Notes under the pieces: generated by a model
Database searches by the model: none
Seen by the model: the letters and a program-made list of their open reading frames with translations, nothing else
Told to the model about the DNA's origin: nothing
Assembly (NCBI GenBank): GCA_964540105.1
Contig: CAZILL010000001.1
Span: 1,178,001 to 1,242,000 of the forward strand
Direction: 5' to 3'
Length of the DNA: 64,000 bases
DNA from: DATKJY01 sp964540105
Lineage (GTDB): Bacteria > Zixibacteria > MSB-5A5 > GN15 > FEB-12
Part shown: positions 51,701 through 59,806 of the stretch, in pieces
Layout: each line of letters begins with the position of its first letter
Numbering within the stretch: the stretch's first letter is position 1
Program-made: the position numbers and the translations under genes

Positions 51701-54184
51701 CTATCGATTTACGAACGATTCCACGAAGTCATGCAAGTCGGCGACGATTTCAGACGCCTTCTGATATCTCTCCTGCGGATTCTTCTTGAGCGCACGCGCA
51801 ATGACATGATCGAGGAGCAGCGGAATCTGCGGGTTGATGTTTGACGGTTTCTCGGGCTCGTGGTGCACGATCGAATAGATGAGGGAGGTGATATTCTCGC
51901 CCTTGAACGGTCGACGCGACAAGAGCATTTCGTACATGACGACGCCGAGCGAGAAGATGTCAGCTCGACCATCGATCGGCAGACCGCGCAGTTGCTCGGG
52001 TGAAATGTAGTTCGGTGTTCCCATGGCAATGCCAGTCTTGGTCATCGAATTGGAGTCGATGCGGGCAATGCCGAAGTCCATCACCTTGATCTTATAATCA
52101 TTGAGGACCATCACGTTCGCGGGTTTGATGTCGCGATGGACGATACCTCGCTCATGGGCATATTCCAGGGCGGCACAAATCTGCGTGATGATAGAAGAGA
52201 TGATGCGATAGTTGAATTTCGTTTTCTTCTTAATCAGTCCTTCGAGCGTGACTCCCTCGAGGAACTCCATGGCGATGTACTGCAGCGGTCCCTCCGAGCC
52301 AACGTCGTAGATGGTCACAATGTTCGGATGTGACAATTTGCCTGCCGCCTGAGCCTCGCGATACAAACGCTCCTTTAGTTCTTCCATTTCATTGGGGTCA
52401 TTCACGAAGTCCAGGCGAATGGTCTTGAGAGCCACCGGACGATTGATGGCGGGATCGATACCGCGATAGACAAGCCCCATGGCGCCTTTGCCCAGCGTGC
52501 CGGTGATCTGGTAGCGTCCGAGGCTTTTCAGCTCGGCCTGATCGGCCGACGCCGGGATCGGCTGGCTGTCGCTGCGAATACCGCCGCTGTCGGAACTCGG
52601 CCAGCTGTCGGACATTGCCTTAACATTTCCTGAGTCCGAAGACGCAGGGATTCGACCAGAATCCGCGGAAGCCTTGGTCGGGGCAATGCGGCCCGAATCT
52701 CTAACCGAGGGACTGGCCGCGGTAGCGGTAACTTCGGTGATATCTTCACTGTCGAGCGAAATGGTCTGATGGTCGAATGGCGTATGTGCATCAGGGTTGA
52801 CAGCCGCCGTTCTCAAGTTGTCGGCGTCTGTCGGAGCCGATCGTACCTCGCGAACCGGTGCGGCCTTTTCGGTCTTCTTCCGGCTGGACTGACTCGTTTT
52901 CGCTACGGCCACCTTCGGCAACTGCTTTCGATCTGTCTGTTTTGCCGCGCCGGTCGAGGCGAGAATCTGTGAGTCAAGCAGCGGCGCAGCGGCCATAAAG
53001 AAGAGCAGCTCAATCATGATATAAACCGTTTCAGGAACGACTCGAAACGCGCTGACCATGAAGTAGTTGACGTTTGCGAGAATGACGAGCCCTCCGAGGA
53101 GAACGATAATTCGATAGAGAATCGTCATCCTTGGCATTATGAAGGCTCCCAACGCGCCCAGGATGAACAGGACCAGCATGTCGACGGGGGTGGCGTGATC
53201 AGAAAGGGCCAGAATGTTGCCGTTGATGATATTTTCCGCCACGCTGGCCTTGACGGCGAGGTCGGAGGTATTGTCAGAGCCGGATGTCACAAAACGTTCG
53301 TTATAGGTGGGACTCTCGACACCGATGACCACGAGTTTTCCGCGCAGTCTGCTAAAATCGAACTTGTCTCCCAAGACTTCGGCTGCCGAAAATCGCGTGA
53401 ACGGATTGTTTCTGGTGAAACAGATGAAGTACCCGCCCTGGTCATTGATCGGGATTCTCCGAACATTACCAAGGAGAATTTCCTTCTTTTCAATCACTTT
53501 GATCTGACTGGGGGAAACGCCCAGATATGTCGCCGCGGCGGCAAGCGAGAGTGAAGGATAATAGTACCCCTCATAGTTCATGACCATGGGCTGATAACGC
53601 AGGACGCGATCTTCGTCGGGGACTACCAGATCAAAGCCGAGTCGCGGATTGGTTGAAAGCAGCCGCTCTGCCGGCAGGAAGATCTTGCGGATATTGAGGC
53701 TGGCGGCATCGCTCATAATTCCCAGGGGATTGTCTACAGAGATCGAGCTGTTGAACAGGCATTTGGGGTTGCTGGTCTTGCTGCTGCGATAGTTTGACAA
53801 GGCGATGTCGTAGGGCAGGACGGCGGTCTTGATCCAGCTCAGTTGCTCGGCCAGAATACCGGTATAGCCGGCTGAATCCTGAGTCGCATCTTCCGACAGC
53901 GGGATGTTCACCATGATCGCTTTGGGTTCGGCGCCGGCAGTAGCGGCCAACAGATCGGCTATCCGATCATGATTCCAGGGCCATGTGCCGAACCGCTTCT
54001 CGGCCTGGTGATCGACCGTGACCAGCACAATGTTAGAGGGTGCTGTGTCAGCAGCAGTTACCCGAGCCAGAGCATCGTTGATCGAGCGCTGAAGGCGGTT
54101 CAGCGGACCGGGATCGTTGACGGACAGTATCACAACCAGAATGGAAATCAGGAGAAACAGAATGTAGGAAGAGTACTTCGTCAT
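51701..54184 (-). CDS. CHASE2-domain serine/threonine protein kinase
   Basis: 827 aa from the ATG at 54184, which has GAGGA upstream; an ATG at 54199 overlaps the preceding stop and is the alternative. Layout: one helix (YILFLLISILVVILSV), an extracytoplasmic CHASE2 domain (~25-330; IVLVTVDHQAEKRFGTWPW), three helices (~335-410), a Ser/Asp/Gly linker with repeated SDSG/DSGRI (~490-545), and a C-terminal Hanks kinase: Gly loop GTLGKGAMG, PVALKTIRL, HRDIKPANVM, DFGIA, and the APE equivalent SPEQLRG. All catalytic residues are present. An extracellular signal read by CHASE2 probably sets kinase activity. Operon with the metallophosphoesterase and FHA genes. Confidence 0.92.
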   Translation of the reverse strand: MTKYSSYILFLLISILVVILSVNDPGPLNRLQRSINDALARVTAADTAPSNIVLVTVDHQAEKRFGTWPWNHDRIADLLAATAGAEPKAIMVNIPLSEDATQDSAGYTGILAEQLSWIKTAVLPYDIALSNYRSSKTSNPKCLFNSSISVDNPLGIMSDAASLNIRKIFLPAERLLSTNPRLGFDLVVPDEDRVLRYQPMVMNYEGYYYPSLSLAAAATYLGVSPSQIKVIEKKEILLGNVRRIPINDQGGYFICFTRNNPFTRFSAAEVLGDKFDFSRLRGKLVVIGVESPTYNERFVTSGSDNTSDLAVKASVAENIINGNILALSDHATPVDMLVLFILGALGAFIMPRMTILYRIIVLLGGLVILANVNYFMVSAFRVVPETVYIMIELLFFMAAAPLLDSQILASTGAAKQTDRKQLPKVAVAKTSQSSRKKTEKAAPVREVRSAPTDADNLRTAAVNPDAHTPFDHQTISLDSEDITEVTATAASPSVRDSGRIAPTKASADSGRIPASSDSGNVKAMSDSWPSSDSGGIRSDSQPIPASADQAELKSLGRYQITGTLGKGAMGLVYRGIDPAINRPVALKTIRLDFVNDPNEMEELKERLYREAQAAGKLSHPNIVTIYDVGSEGPLQYIAMEFLEGVTLEGLIKKKTKFNYRIISSIITQICAALEYAHERGIVHRDIKPANVMVLNDYKIKVMDFGIARIDSNSMTKTGIAMGTPNYISPEQLRGLPIDGRADIFSLGVVMYEMLLSRRPFKGENITSLIYSIVHHEPEKPSNINPQIPLLLDHVIARALKKNPQERYQKASEIVADLHDFVESFVNR

Positions 54185-54195
54185 GGTGTCCTCGC

Positions 54196-54924
54196 TCATC
54201 GCCCCACGAGGAGCCGATCAATGAGCATCTTGGGCAAGTTCGCCCGAGACATTTTGCTCTGAGTTAATTGCATATCATATTCAACACGACGGTAGATCAA
54301 TTCCATTTCTGTGGAATCGTAGATCACGTAGCAGGCGCGAGGGTCGTTGTCGCGCGGTTGTCCGACGGAACCGACATTGACGAGATAACGGTTCTCTTCG
54401 AGAGGATGAAAATCGTGGCCGACATACAGGTGAAGGGAACCAATCGGTCCCTTTGAAAAGATCGACGGCAAATGCGAGTGTCCTGCAAAGCCGATCCGAC
54501 GGGGCAGATGTTGAAAGGCGCGTTCCGCCTCGACCGCGGTCAGGATATAGTGCCATTTGTCCGGTTCAAACGGGGAGGCGTGGACGAAGTACAGGTCCTC
54601 CCAGGTGGCGTCCATCTGAAAGCCCGCCATGATCGAGACGTGCTTTTCGGAAAGCTGCTCCTTTGTCCAGGCCATAGAGGACTTGGCGAGGGCATTGAGT
54701 AAGTCTGTGGAAAGCTGTCCCATGACGGCGTGCTCGTGATTACCCATGAGTTTGAACTTGCAGGTCGAATGAACGAGTTCCAGGCAAGGACCGGGGTCGC
54801 TTCCGTAGCCCACCACATCTCCCAGGCAGTGCACGGCATCAACTCGCTGCGTTTCGCAGTCGGCCAGGGCCGCTTCAAGCGCTTCGAGATTGGCGTGGAT
54901 ATCCGATATCAAGGCGATTTTCAT
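54196..54924 (-). CDS. Metallophosphoesterase (calcineurin-like)
   Basis: 242 aa. Metal motifs: ALISDIHANLEAL, CLGDVVGYGSDP, GNHEHAVMG, and AGHSHLP plus NVGSVGQPRDNDP. This is the YfcE/MJ0936-like group. It could dephosphorylate proteins, making it the counterpart to the downstream kinase, though cyclic-nucleotide activity is also known in the family. ATGA-type coupling links it to the kinase gene. Confidence 0.88.
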   Translation of the reverse strand: MKIALISDIHANLEALEAALADCETQRVDAVHCLGDVVGYGSDPGPCLELVHSTCKFKLMGNHEHAVMGQLSTDLLNALAKSSMAWTKEQLSEKHVSIMAGFQMDATWEDLYFVHASPFEPDKWHYILTAVEAERAFQHLPRRIGFAGHSHLPSIFSKGPIGSLHLYVGHDFHPLEENRYLVNVGSVGQPRDNDPRACYVIYDSTEMELIYRRVEYDMQLTQSKMSRANLPKMLIDRLLVGR

Positions 54925-54927
54925 CTG

Positions 54928-55620
54928 CTATTTACCCTCGACGAACTTGAAGATGCTCTTGCCAACGCTGACGATGTCCCCATTCTTCAAGACCGCCCGG
55001 GTGATTGCTTCGCCATTCACCTTGGTCTTTCCCGTTCGTCCGAGGTTGATCAACGAATACCCGTTACTCTCCTGGACAATCTTGGCCTGTATACTGGAAA
55101 GGAAGAACCCCTTCGCCCGGATGTGGACGAACTTGGCGGAGCCGATGGTGGTTACTTCGCGATCCAGTTTGAATTCTGAAAACTCGGTGTTCTCTTCTCC
55201 CAGCAGGACGGAGCCGCCATAGCGGGCAACGATCTCGCGCTCCATGCGATCGTTTTCCAGAAGTTCTTTCTGCTTCCTCGTGTTGAGCACCATGGTCCCA
55301 TCCATGTTGGTCTTTTCCTCGGCGGTGCGGTTGGCCTCACGATTGTACGTCAGCGAATACTTTCCGATCGTGATGATGTCCTGATCGCGCAGGACTTCCT
55401 CAGTGATCTTCCTGTTGTTCACAAACGTGCCGTTGAGCGACTCATTGTCGATGATAACCGCGGCGTTGTTGTTAAACTCGATCATGGCGTGTTTTCGGGA
55501 CACGCCACGGTTTTCCAGCACGATGTCATTGTCGTTGGTTCGCCCAATGCTCACGCGCTTCTTTTCGGTCACGATCCGTTCGATGACCTTGTCCTCGTAC
55601 TTGACCACTATCTCCGGCAT
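54928..55620 (-). CDS. Protein with two FHA domains
   Basis: 230 aa. FHA1 (~20-95): VSIGRTNDNDIVLENRGVSRKH and NGTFVNNRKI give the phosphothreonine-binding Arg, Ser and Asn. FHA2 (~140-228) is degenerate: it has TTIGSAKFVHIRAKG, without the GR-x-S-x-H core, so it probably does not bind phosphate. The linker has the Thr-rich TNMDGTMVLNTRKQ, a possible phosphorylation site. AAAGGGAA precedes the ATG. It heads the FHA-phosphoesterase-kinase operon. Confidence 0.88.
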   Translation of the reverse strand: MPEIVVKYEDKVIERIVTEKKRVSIGRTNDNDIVLENRGVSRKHAMIEFNNNAAVIIDNESLNGTFVNNRKITEEVLRDQDIITIGKYSLTYNREANRTAEEKTNMDGTMVLNTRKQKELLENDRMEREIVARYGGSVLLGEENTEFSEFKLDREVTTIGSAKFVHIRAKGFFLSSIQAKIVQESNGYSLINLGRTGKTKVNGEAITRAVLKNGDIVSVGKSIFKFVEGK

Positions 55621-55647
55621 ACGAGTTCCCTTTCTCTTTTGTATACT

Positions 55648-55675
55648 GAAGTACTCTTGTTCATCACAGCGTCAA
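55648..55675 (-). promoter_or_regulatory. Candidate promoter of the FHA-kinase operon
   Basis: Minus strand: TTGACG (5/6), 16 bases, TACTTC. The -10 is weak; a TATAC sits a few bases further down. Confidence 0.35.
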
Positions 55676-55744
55676 ATCCACGGCTGTACATACCCATGGA
55701 GGCGGAGACTTGCCACCTTTCAACGATTTACCTATATTGTCGGC

Positions 55745-56812
55745 ATGCAGATAGGAAACTTAAACCTCAAAGGGCGGGTTCTGCTGGCCCCGTTGGCTGG
55801 AGTCTCGAATCGGCCGTTTCGGGTGCTGGCCGCAAGGGCAGGGGCGACGATGACCTTTACCGAAATGGTCTCTTCGGAAGCCATTACCAGGCATCAGGAC
55901 AAGACGTTTGAAATGATGTCGTTTCGGCAGGATGAGCGTCCGATCGGGATACAGCTCTTTGGCGGGAATCCAGAGGTCATGAGGGAAGCGGCTCGGATCA
56001 CCGTGGATAGATTCGGACCTGACGTGGTTGACATCAACTTTGGCTGCCCGGTCAAGAAAGTGGTGAACAAGAATGGCGGGGCGGCTGTATTGCGAGACCT
56101 CGGTTTGACGGAAGAGATTGTCCGGGGCGTGGTGGAGGGGGCAGGAAAGACTCCAACGACCGTGAAAATTCGCTGCGGTTGGGATGATACGATGCCGGTG
56201 TACGTTGAGGTTGGCAAGATCGCCGAGCGTTCCGGAGCAAAGGCGATCACGCTCCATGCCCGAAGCAGAGCTAAGGGCTTCTCTGGGAAAGCCGATTGGA
56301 CAGCGATCAAAGAGCTGAAAGATGCAGTAGATATTACGGTGATAGGGAACGGCGACGTGTTGTCGCCAGCCGACGCCGGCAGAATGATCGAGGAGACAGG
56401 CTGCGACGGGGTCATGATCGGGCGCGCGGCACTCGGGAACCCGTTCATTTTCACCCAGATGAACAATTTTTTCGACCGCGATCAGCAGCCCGAGGAGCCG
56501 TCGATGATTGAAAAGATCGACATGGCGCGGCTTCACGCGCAACTCATGGGAGAACAGTTCGGAAACGAACGGGGAGCGATCATGATGCGGCGTTATCTCG
56601 GGTGGTATGTCAAAGGATTCCCTGGAGCGACCGAATTACGTCCGCGGTTGTTCGAGGTCGCAACAATTGACGATGTCGACAGAGTCTTCGGGGAGTACGT
56701 GCGCCAGAGACTTGGCGCAGATCCGCCACCGGCGCCAACTGCTCAGGGAGAGTTGAGAAACTCCCCTCAACCGCCCTTCGGCCACCTCCTCCCCAGCGGG
56801 GAGAAGGGGTGA
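55745..56812 (+). CDS. dus: tRNA-dihydrouridine synthase
   Basis: 355 aa from the ATG at 55745. TIM-barrel FMN enzyme: VLLAPLAGVSNRPFR, TEMVSSEAI, DINFGCPVKKVV (the catalytic Cys is in GCP), ITLHARSRAKGFSG, VIGNGDV, DGVMIGRAALGNPF. It reduces uridine in tRNA D-loops. Upstream in-frame codons from 55403 overlap the FHA gene and are rejected. Odd: the last ~25 residues (RNSPQPPFGHLLPSGEKG) are encoded by the dispersed repeat at 56761-56850. Confidence 0.93.
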   Translation: MQIGNLNLKGRVLLAPLAGVSNRPFRVLAARAGATMTFTEMVSSEAITRHQDKTFEMMSFRQDERPIGIQLFGGNPEVMREAARITVDRFGPDVVDINFGCPVKKVVNKNGGAAVLRDLGLTEEIVRGVVEGAGKTPTTVKIRCGWDDTMPVYVEVGKIAERSGAKAITLHARSRAKGFSGKADWTAIKELKDAVDITVIGNGDVLSPADAGRMIEETGCDGVMIGRAALGNPFIFTQMNNFFDRDQQPEEPSMIEKIDMARLHAQLMGEQFGNERGAIMMRRYLGWYVKGFPGATELRPRLFEVATIDDVDRVFGEYVRQRLGADPPPAPTAQGELRNSPQPPFGHLLPSGEKG

Positions 56813-56850
56813 AGGGATTTATGACTTCACGGGGCTTTTTCGACAGACCC
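56761..56850 (-). repeat. Dispersed repeat, copy B
   Basis: On the minus strand it reads GGGTCTGTCGAAAAAGCCCC ... TTCACCCCTTCTCCCCGCTGGGGAGG ... CCGAAGGGCGGTTGAGGGGAG, aligning end to end with copy A at 7249. It overlaps the 3' end of dus and occupies the dus-etfA gap. Confidence 0.75.
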
Positions 56851-56957
56851 CTAAACAGTAGGACATCGGCAAGCAATTCAGAAGAGGTTTGCCGGAAATC
56901 GCTATTTGCCCTGCGTACATAAGACATGATCAATGGAGATAGTGAGGAGATGGTGAA

Positions 56958-57923
56958 ATGAGAACACTGACAATTGCTTTGCAGAAGGACGGGAAGATCC
57001 TTTCCGCTTCATACGAAACCATTGAAGCTGCGAAGGCTCTTGGTGGAGAAATGCTCTGCGCTATTCTGGCTTCGGATGCGTCGTCATTGGCGGCCGAACT
57101 TTCCAGTCGCGGCGGAGGGAAGACACTTGCGGTCTCGCACCCAAACCTGGCCCTTTTCAATGATGATGTCTTCGCCAAGGTGATTTCAGCGTTGATCGGG
57201 AAGTACTCACCCGAGATCGTTCTGGCCCCGGCTACATTTTATGGCAAGGCGCTCATGAGTAGGCTCTCGGCTATGAATGGCGGCTCAATGGTTTCGGATA
57301 TTACAGGTCTTGCACTCGATGGGGCACAAGTTGTGGCGACTCGTCCGAGTTACGGTGGCTCCGTCATTACCCGACTCTCCTCTGCTGGAGCGGGCACGCC
57401 GCTCTTCATCAGCGTGCGACCGAAGATTTTCACGGAATCAAAGGGGGGGGCTGGGGAAGTGATAGCGGAATCAGTCGACCAGAGCTGCTTTGCTCTCAGA
57501 GCCGCGGTGAAAGAATCGAAGACCGAGTCGGGTGGGAAGCAGAATCTCGCCGAAGCGGATGTGATCGTCTCGGCTGGACGGGGTATCAAAGGACCTGAGA
57601 ACGTGCCAATGGTGAGGGAACTCGCGGACGCGCTCGGAGCGGCATTTGGCGCGTCGCGTGCGATTGTTGATGCGGGATGGGTTCCGTACGCATACCAAGT
57701 CGGCCAGACCGGTCGAACCGTCAACCCCAAGCTCTATGTGGCGGTAGGCATTTCCGGAGCCATTCAGCATCTGGTCGGGATGCAGACGTCGCGGACGATT
57801 GTGGCGATTAACAAAGACAAGGATGCGCCGATTTTCAACGTGGCGTCGTACGGAATTGTCGGGGACTTCTCAGAGATCGTTCCGGTGTTGACAAAGAAGT
57901 TTGCGGCCGAGCTTCGGCGCTGA
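56958..57923 (+). CDS. etfA: Electron transfer flavoprotein alpha subunit
   Basis: 321 aa. N-terminal adenine-nucleotide-like fold; the C-terminal FAD domain has VSAGRGIKGPEN, ASRAIVDAGWVPYAYQVGQTGRTVNPKLYVAVGISGAIQH (family signature) and INKDKDAPIFNVASYGIVGD. It carries electrons from dehydrogenases to ETF-quinone oxidoreductase. GAGGAG lies upstream of the ATG. The usual partner etfB, normally directly upstream, is absent; a repeat lies there instead. Confidence 0.94.
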   Translation: MRTLTIALQKDGKILSASYETIEAAKALGGEMLCAILASDASSLAAELSSRGGGKTLAVSHPNLALFNDDVFAKVISALIGKYSPEIVLAPATFYGKALMSRLSAMNGGSMVSDITGLALDGAQVVATRPSYGGSVITRLSSAGAGTPLFISVRPKIFTESKGGAGEVIAESVDQSCFALRAAVKESKTESGGKQNLAEADVIVSAGRGIKGPENVPMVRELADALGAAFGASRAIVDAGWVPYAYQVGQTGRTVNPKLYVAVGISGAIQHLVGMQTSRTIVAINKDKDAPIFNVASYGIVGDFSEIVPVLTKKFAAELRR

Positions 57924-57935
57924 AGCCGAGGGCGG

Positions 57936-59522
57936 CTATGGGGCCGTGATCGTAATGTCCAACGTTGAGCTATCCGCTCTACAGCCGTTTGCGACGATCA
58001 ACTTGACAACATAGGCACCGGGAACAGAATACTGGTGCGTCGCCTGCTTAGTAATCGCGACGGCGCTGCCATCACCAAAACTCCAATTCCAGCTGGTCAC
58101 CCTGGAATCCAGGTTGGAGAAAGTGATTTCCGTCGCTGTGGTGCCGGTCGTTGCTGTCGCCGATATCAGGGGGTTTGGGGGTGGGGCAACGACAATGATC
58201 TTCCTTGCGATGTCAGTTCCAGCGGTAGCCGAAGTTACGGTCAATGTAATGGTATCGGTTCCGACCTGAGCAAAAGTATGAGTCGCTGGCGAGCCGGTCA
58301 CCGGACCGTCTCTGATGGTCCAGGTTTTCTCCGTCACCGCTCCCTTTGAGGAATCGTTGAAGGTCACCGCCTCGTTCAAGCAGACCGTGTCTCGAGAGAA
58401 ACTGATGAGGGCATGTGGTATAGTGTCCCAACGATTGAGCGAAGCCCTAAGGAGTTGCTTCACATACTTGGCGTTGTGAACTCCTCGTGAACCGTCCAGT
58501 TTGTACAGCAGATAATTGTAAAGGACCTTGGCCAGGTCGGTCGGCACTACCAGACCGCTGTCGAATGTTCGACCGGTTTCATCAGCGGTGTCCAGTATCT
58601 GGCGGCCACTTAGAAGCGATTTGAGGCTGTCTCCGAATTGCGAGATCGTGTCAATGTTTGGGAAAGCATAGAAACCCTGTTCGCGGACTGAAGTCGGTTC
58701 GTGGCAGCCGGCTCGATTGCAGTTGCGGACAAACTGATTACCGTGGGCATCTTCAAGCCGGAAGGTATGTTCACCAAATTGGTAGCCCTGTCCCGGGTTA
58801 GCGCTGGTACCGTAGTGGCAGGCGACGCATCCAAGTCTTGCGAAAAGTGTGTCGTGGATATTGTGGCCACCGCTTGTATCTGGCGTGCTTGTGAAGAAGA
58901 ACCCCGCGCTCTTCGCAAATATGTCAGCCTGACAACTGGAGTGCGGTCCCCAGTCTCCGGCCAGCGTGACTGTTTCCCCGCTAGTGGGGAGAGGCTGCCG
59001 ACGGAACGCCTTGTGGCAAAACGCGCAATGATTTCCTTTCTTCAGATCGATGACGGAGTCCGAAGCCAGCTTCACGGGTGTCTTTTCCATCCGCACGGGC
59101 TTGATCTTCCAGTCAGTGATGAACGTCCCGGTATGCGGGGAATGGCAAGTGGCACAGCCAATAACAGCCGGTTTCGACACGGGCGGGAGAGTGGTTCCGG
59201 TGGTATCGTGCTTGACAAAGCCCTGGCTCGTGTGGCAGTCAGGTCCGCAAATGTTTGTTGAGTAAAACGTGCCGTTCAGGTTTGCGGTCGCCTCGATGAG
59301 GTCCGAGGAGGCATGACGAGAGTCAGCCCATTGACCGCGAGGTTGCTTGAGACTATCGTCAACTACCGCGTCGCCATGGCATCGGAGACACTTGTCGCCC
59401 AAAGTGGAATCGTACAGCGTCGTGTTATTGACCTGGGTGACCAGCTTGTCGCATCCAGGAATGAGAAAACTCAGAGCGGCGATCAGGAGCAGGGGAAGCG
59501 GCCAGAGGTTTCTTATGGTCAT
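57936..59522 (-). CDS. Multihaem c-type cytochrome lipoprotein with PKD domains
   Basis: 528 aa. Lipobox FLIPGC24. Six haem sites: CLRCH (45-49), CGPDCH, CATCH, CAFCH, CVACH and CNRAGCH. Four are CX2CH, one is CX3CH and one CX4CH; the last two are unusual. Extra His residues (RHASSDL, GGHNIHD, GEHTF) may be distal ligands. The C-terminal ~150 residues are two PKD-type Ig folds (VTFNDSS...TFAQVG and ITFSNLDSRVTSWNWSFGDGSA), which in other proteins mediate surface adhesion. It likely sits on the outer surface or periplasm and passes electrons. It has its own strong promoter and is divergent from the propeller gene. Confidence 0.9.
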   Translation of the reverse strand: MTIRNLWPLPLLLIAALSFLIPGCDKLVTQVNNTTLYDSTLGDKCLRCHGDAVVDDSLKQPRGQWADSRHASSDLIEATANLNGTFYSTNICGPDCHTSQGFVKHDTTGTTLPPVSKPAVIGCATCHSPHTGTFITDWKIKPVRMEKTPVKLASDSVIDLKKGNHCAFCHKAFRRQPLPTSGETVTLAGDWGPHSSCQADIFAKSAGFFFTSTPDTSGGHNIHDTLFARLGCVACHYGTSANPGQGYQFGEHTFRLEDAHGNQFVRNCNRAGCHEPTSVREQGFYAFPNIDTISQFGDSLKSLLSGRQILDTADETGRTFDSGLVVPTDLAKVLYNYLLYKLDGSRGVHNAKYVKQLLRASLNRWDTIPHALISFSRDTVCLNEAVTFNDSSKGAVTEKTWTIRDGPVTGSPATHTFAQVGTDTITLTVTSATAGTDIARKIIVVAPPPNPLISATATTGTTATEITFSNLDSRVTSWNWSFGDGSAVAITKQATHQYSVPGAYVVKLIVANGCRADSSTLDITITAP

Positions 59523-59563
59523 GTCGATCGTCCTACGTCCAATCTTCTCTGAAGTTTTCGTTT

Positions 59564-59592
59564 TATATAGGGTCGCAGATGATGTGTGTCAA
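59564..59592 (-). promoter_or_regulatory. Strong promoter of the multihaem cytochrome gene
   Basis: Minus strand: perfect TTGACA, exactly 17 bases, TATATA (5/6). The leader is ~35 bases. Confidence 0.75.
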
Positions 59593-59806
59593 ATGGTATT
59601 TCAACAGTGCGAAAACCTCGTGGCTTGTCCGCTCTTGCGTGGAACTGAAGAAGGCCGCAGCTGTAGAAGCAATGCATGCCTGCTCGTACGTCCTCGCTCG
59701 GAATCTCCTTGCCCGGTTCCCGGCGATTGGCTATGTTGCCTCCCGGCCGAAGGGACATGTTGTGCCCGCCGGTTCTAACGCCTCATCTCGATGTAAGGAA
59801 GGCCAT

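Noticed and set aside
59579..59806. N-terminal extension of the propeller protein from the ATG at 59579
   Set aside because: It would place 76 hydrophilic, low-quality residues before the signal peptide and overlap the divergent cytochrome promoter; the TTG at 59807 has a strong ribosome site.
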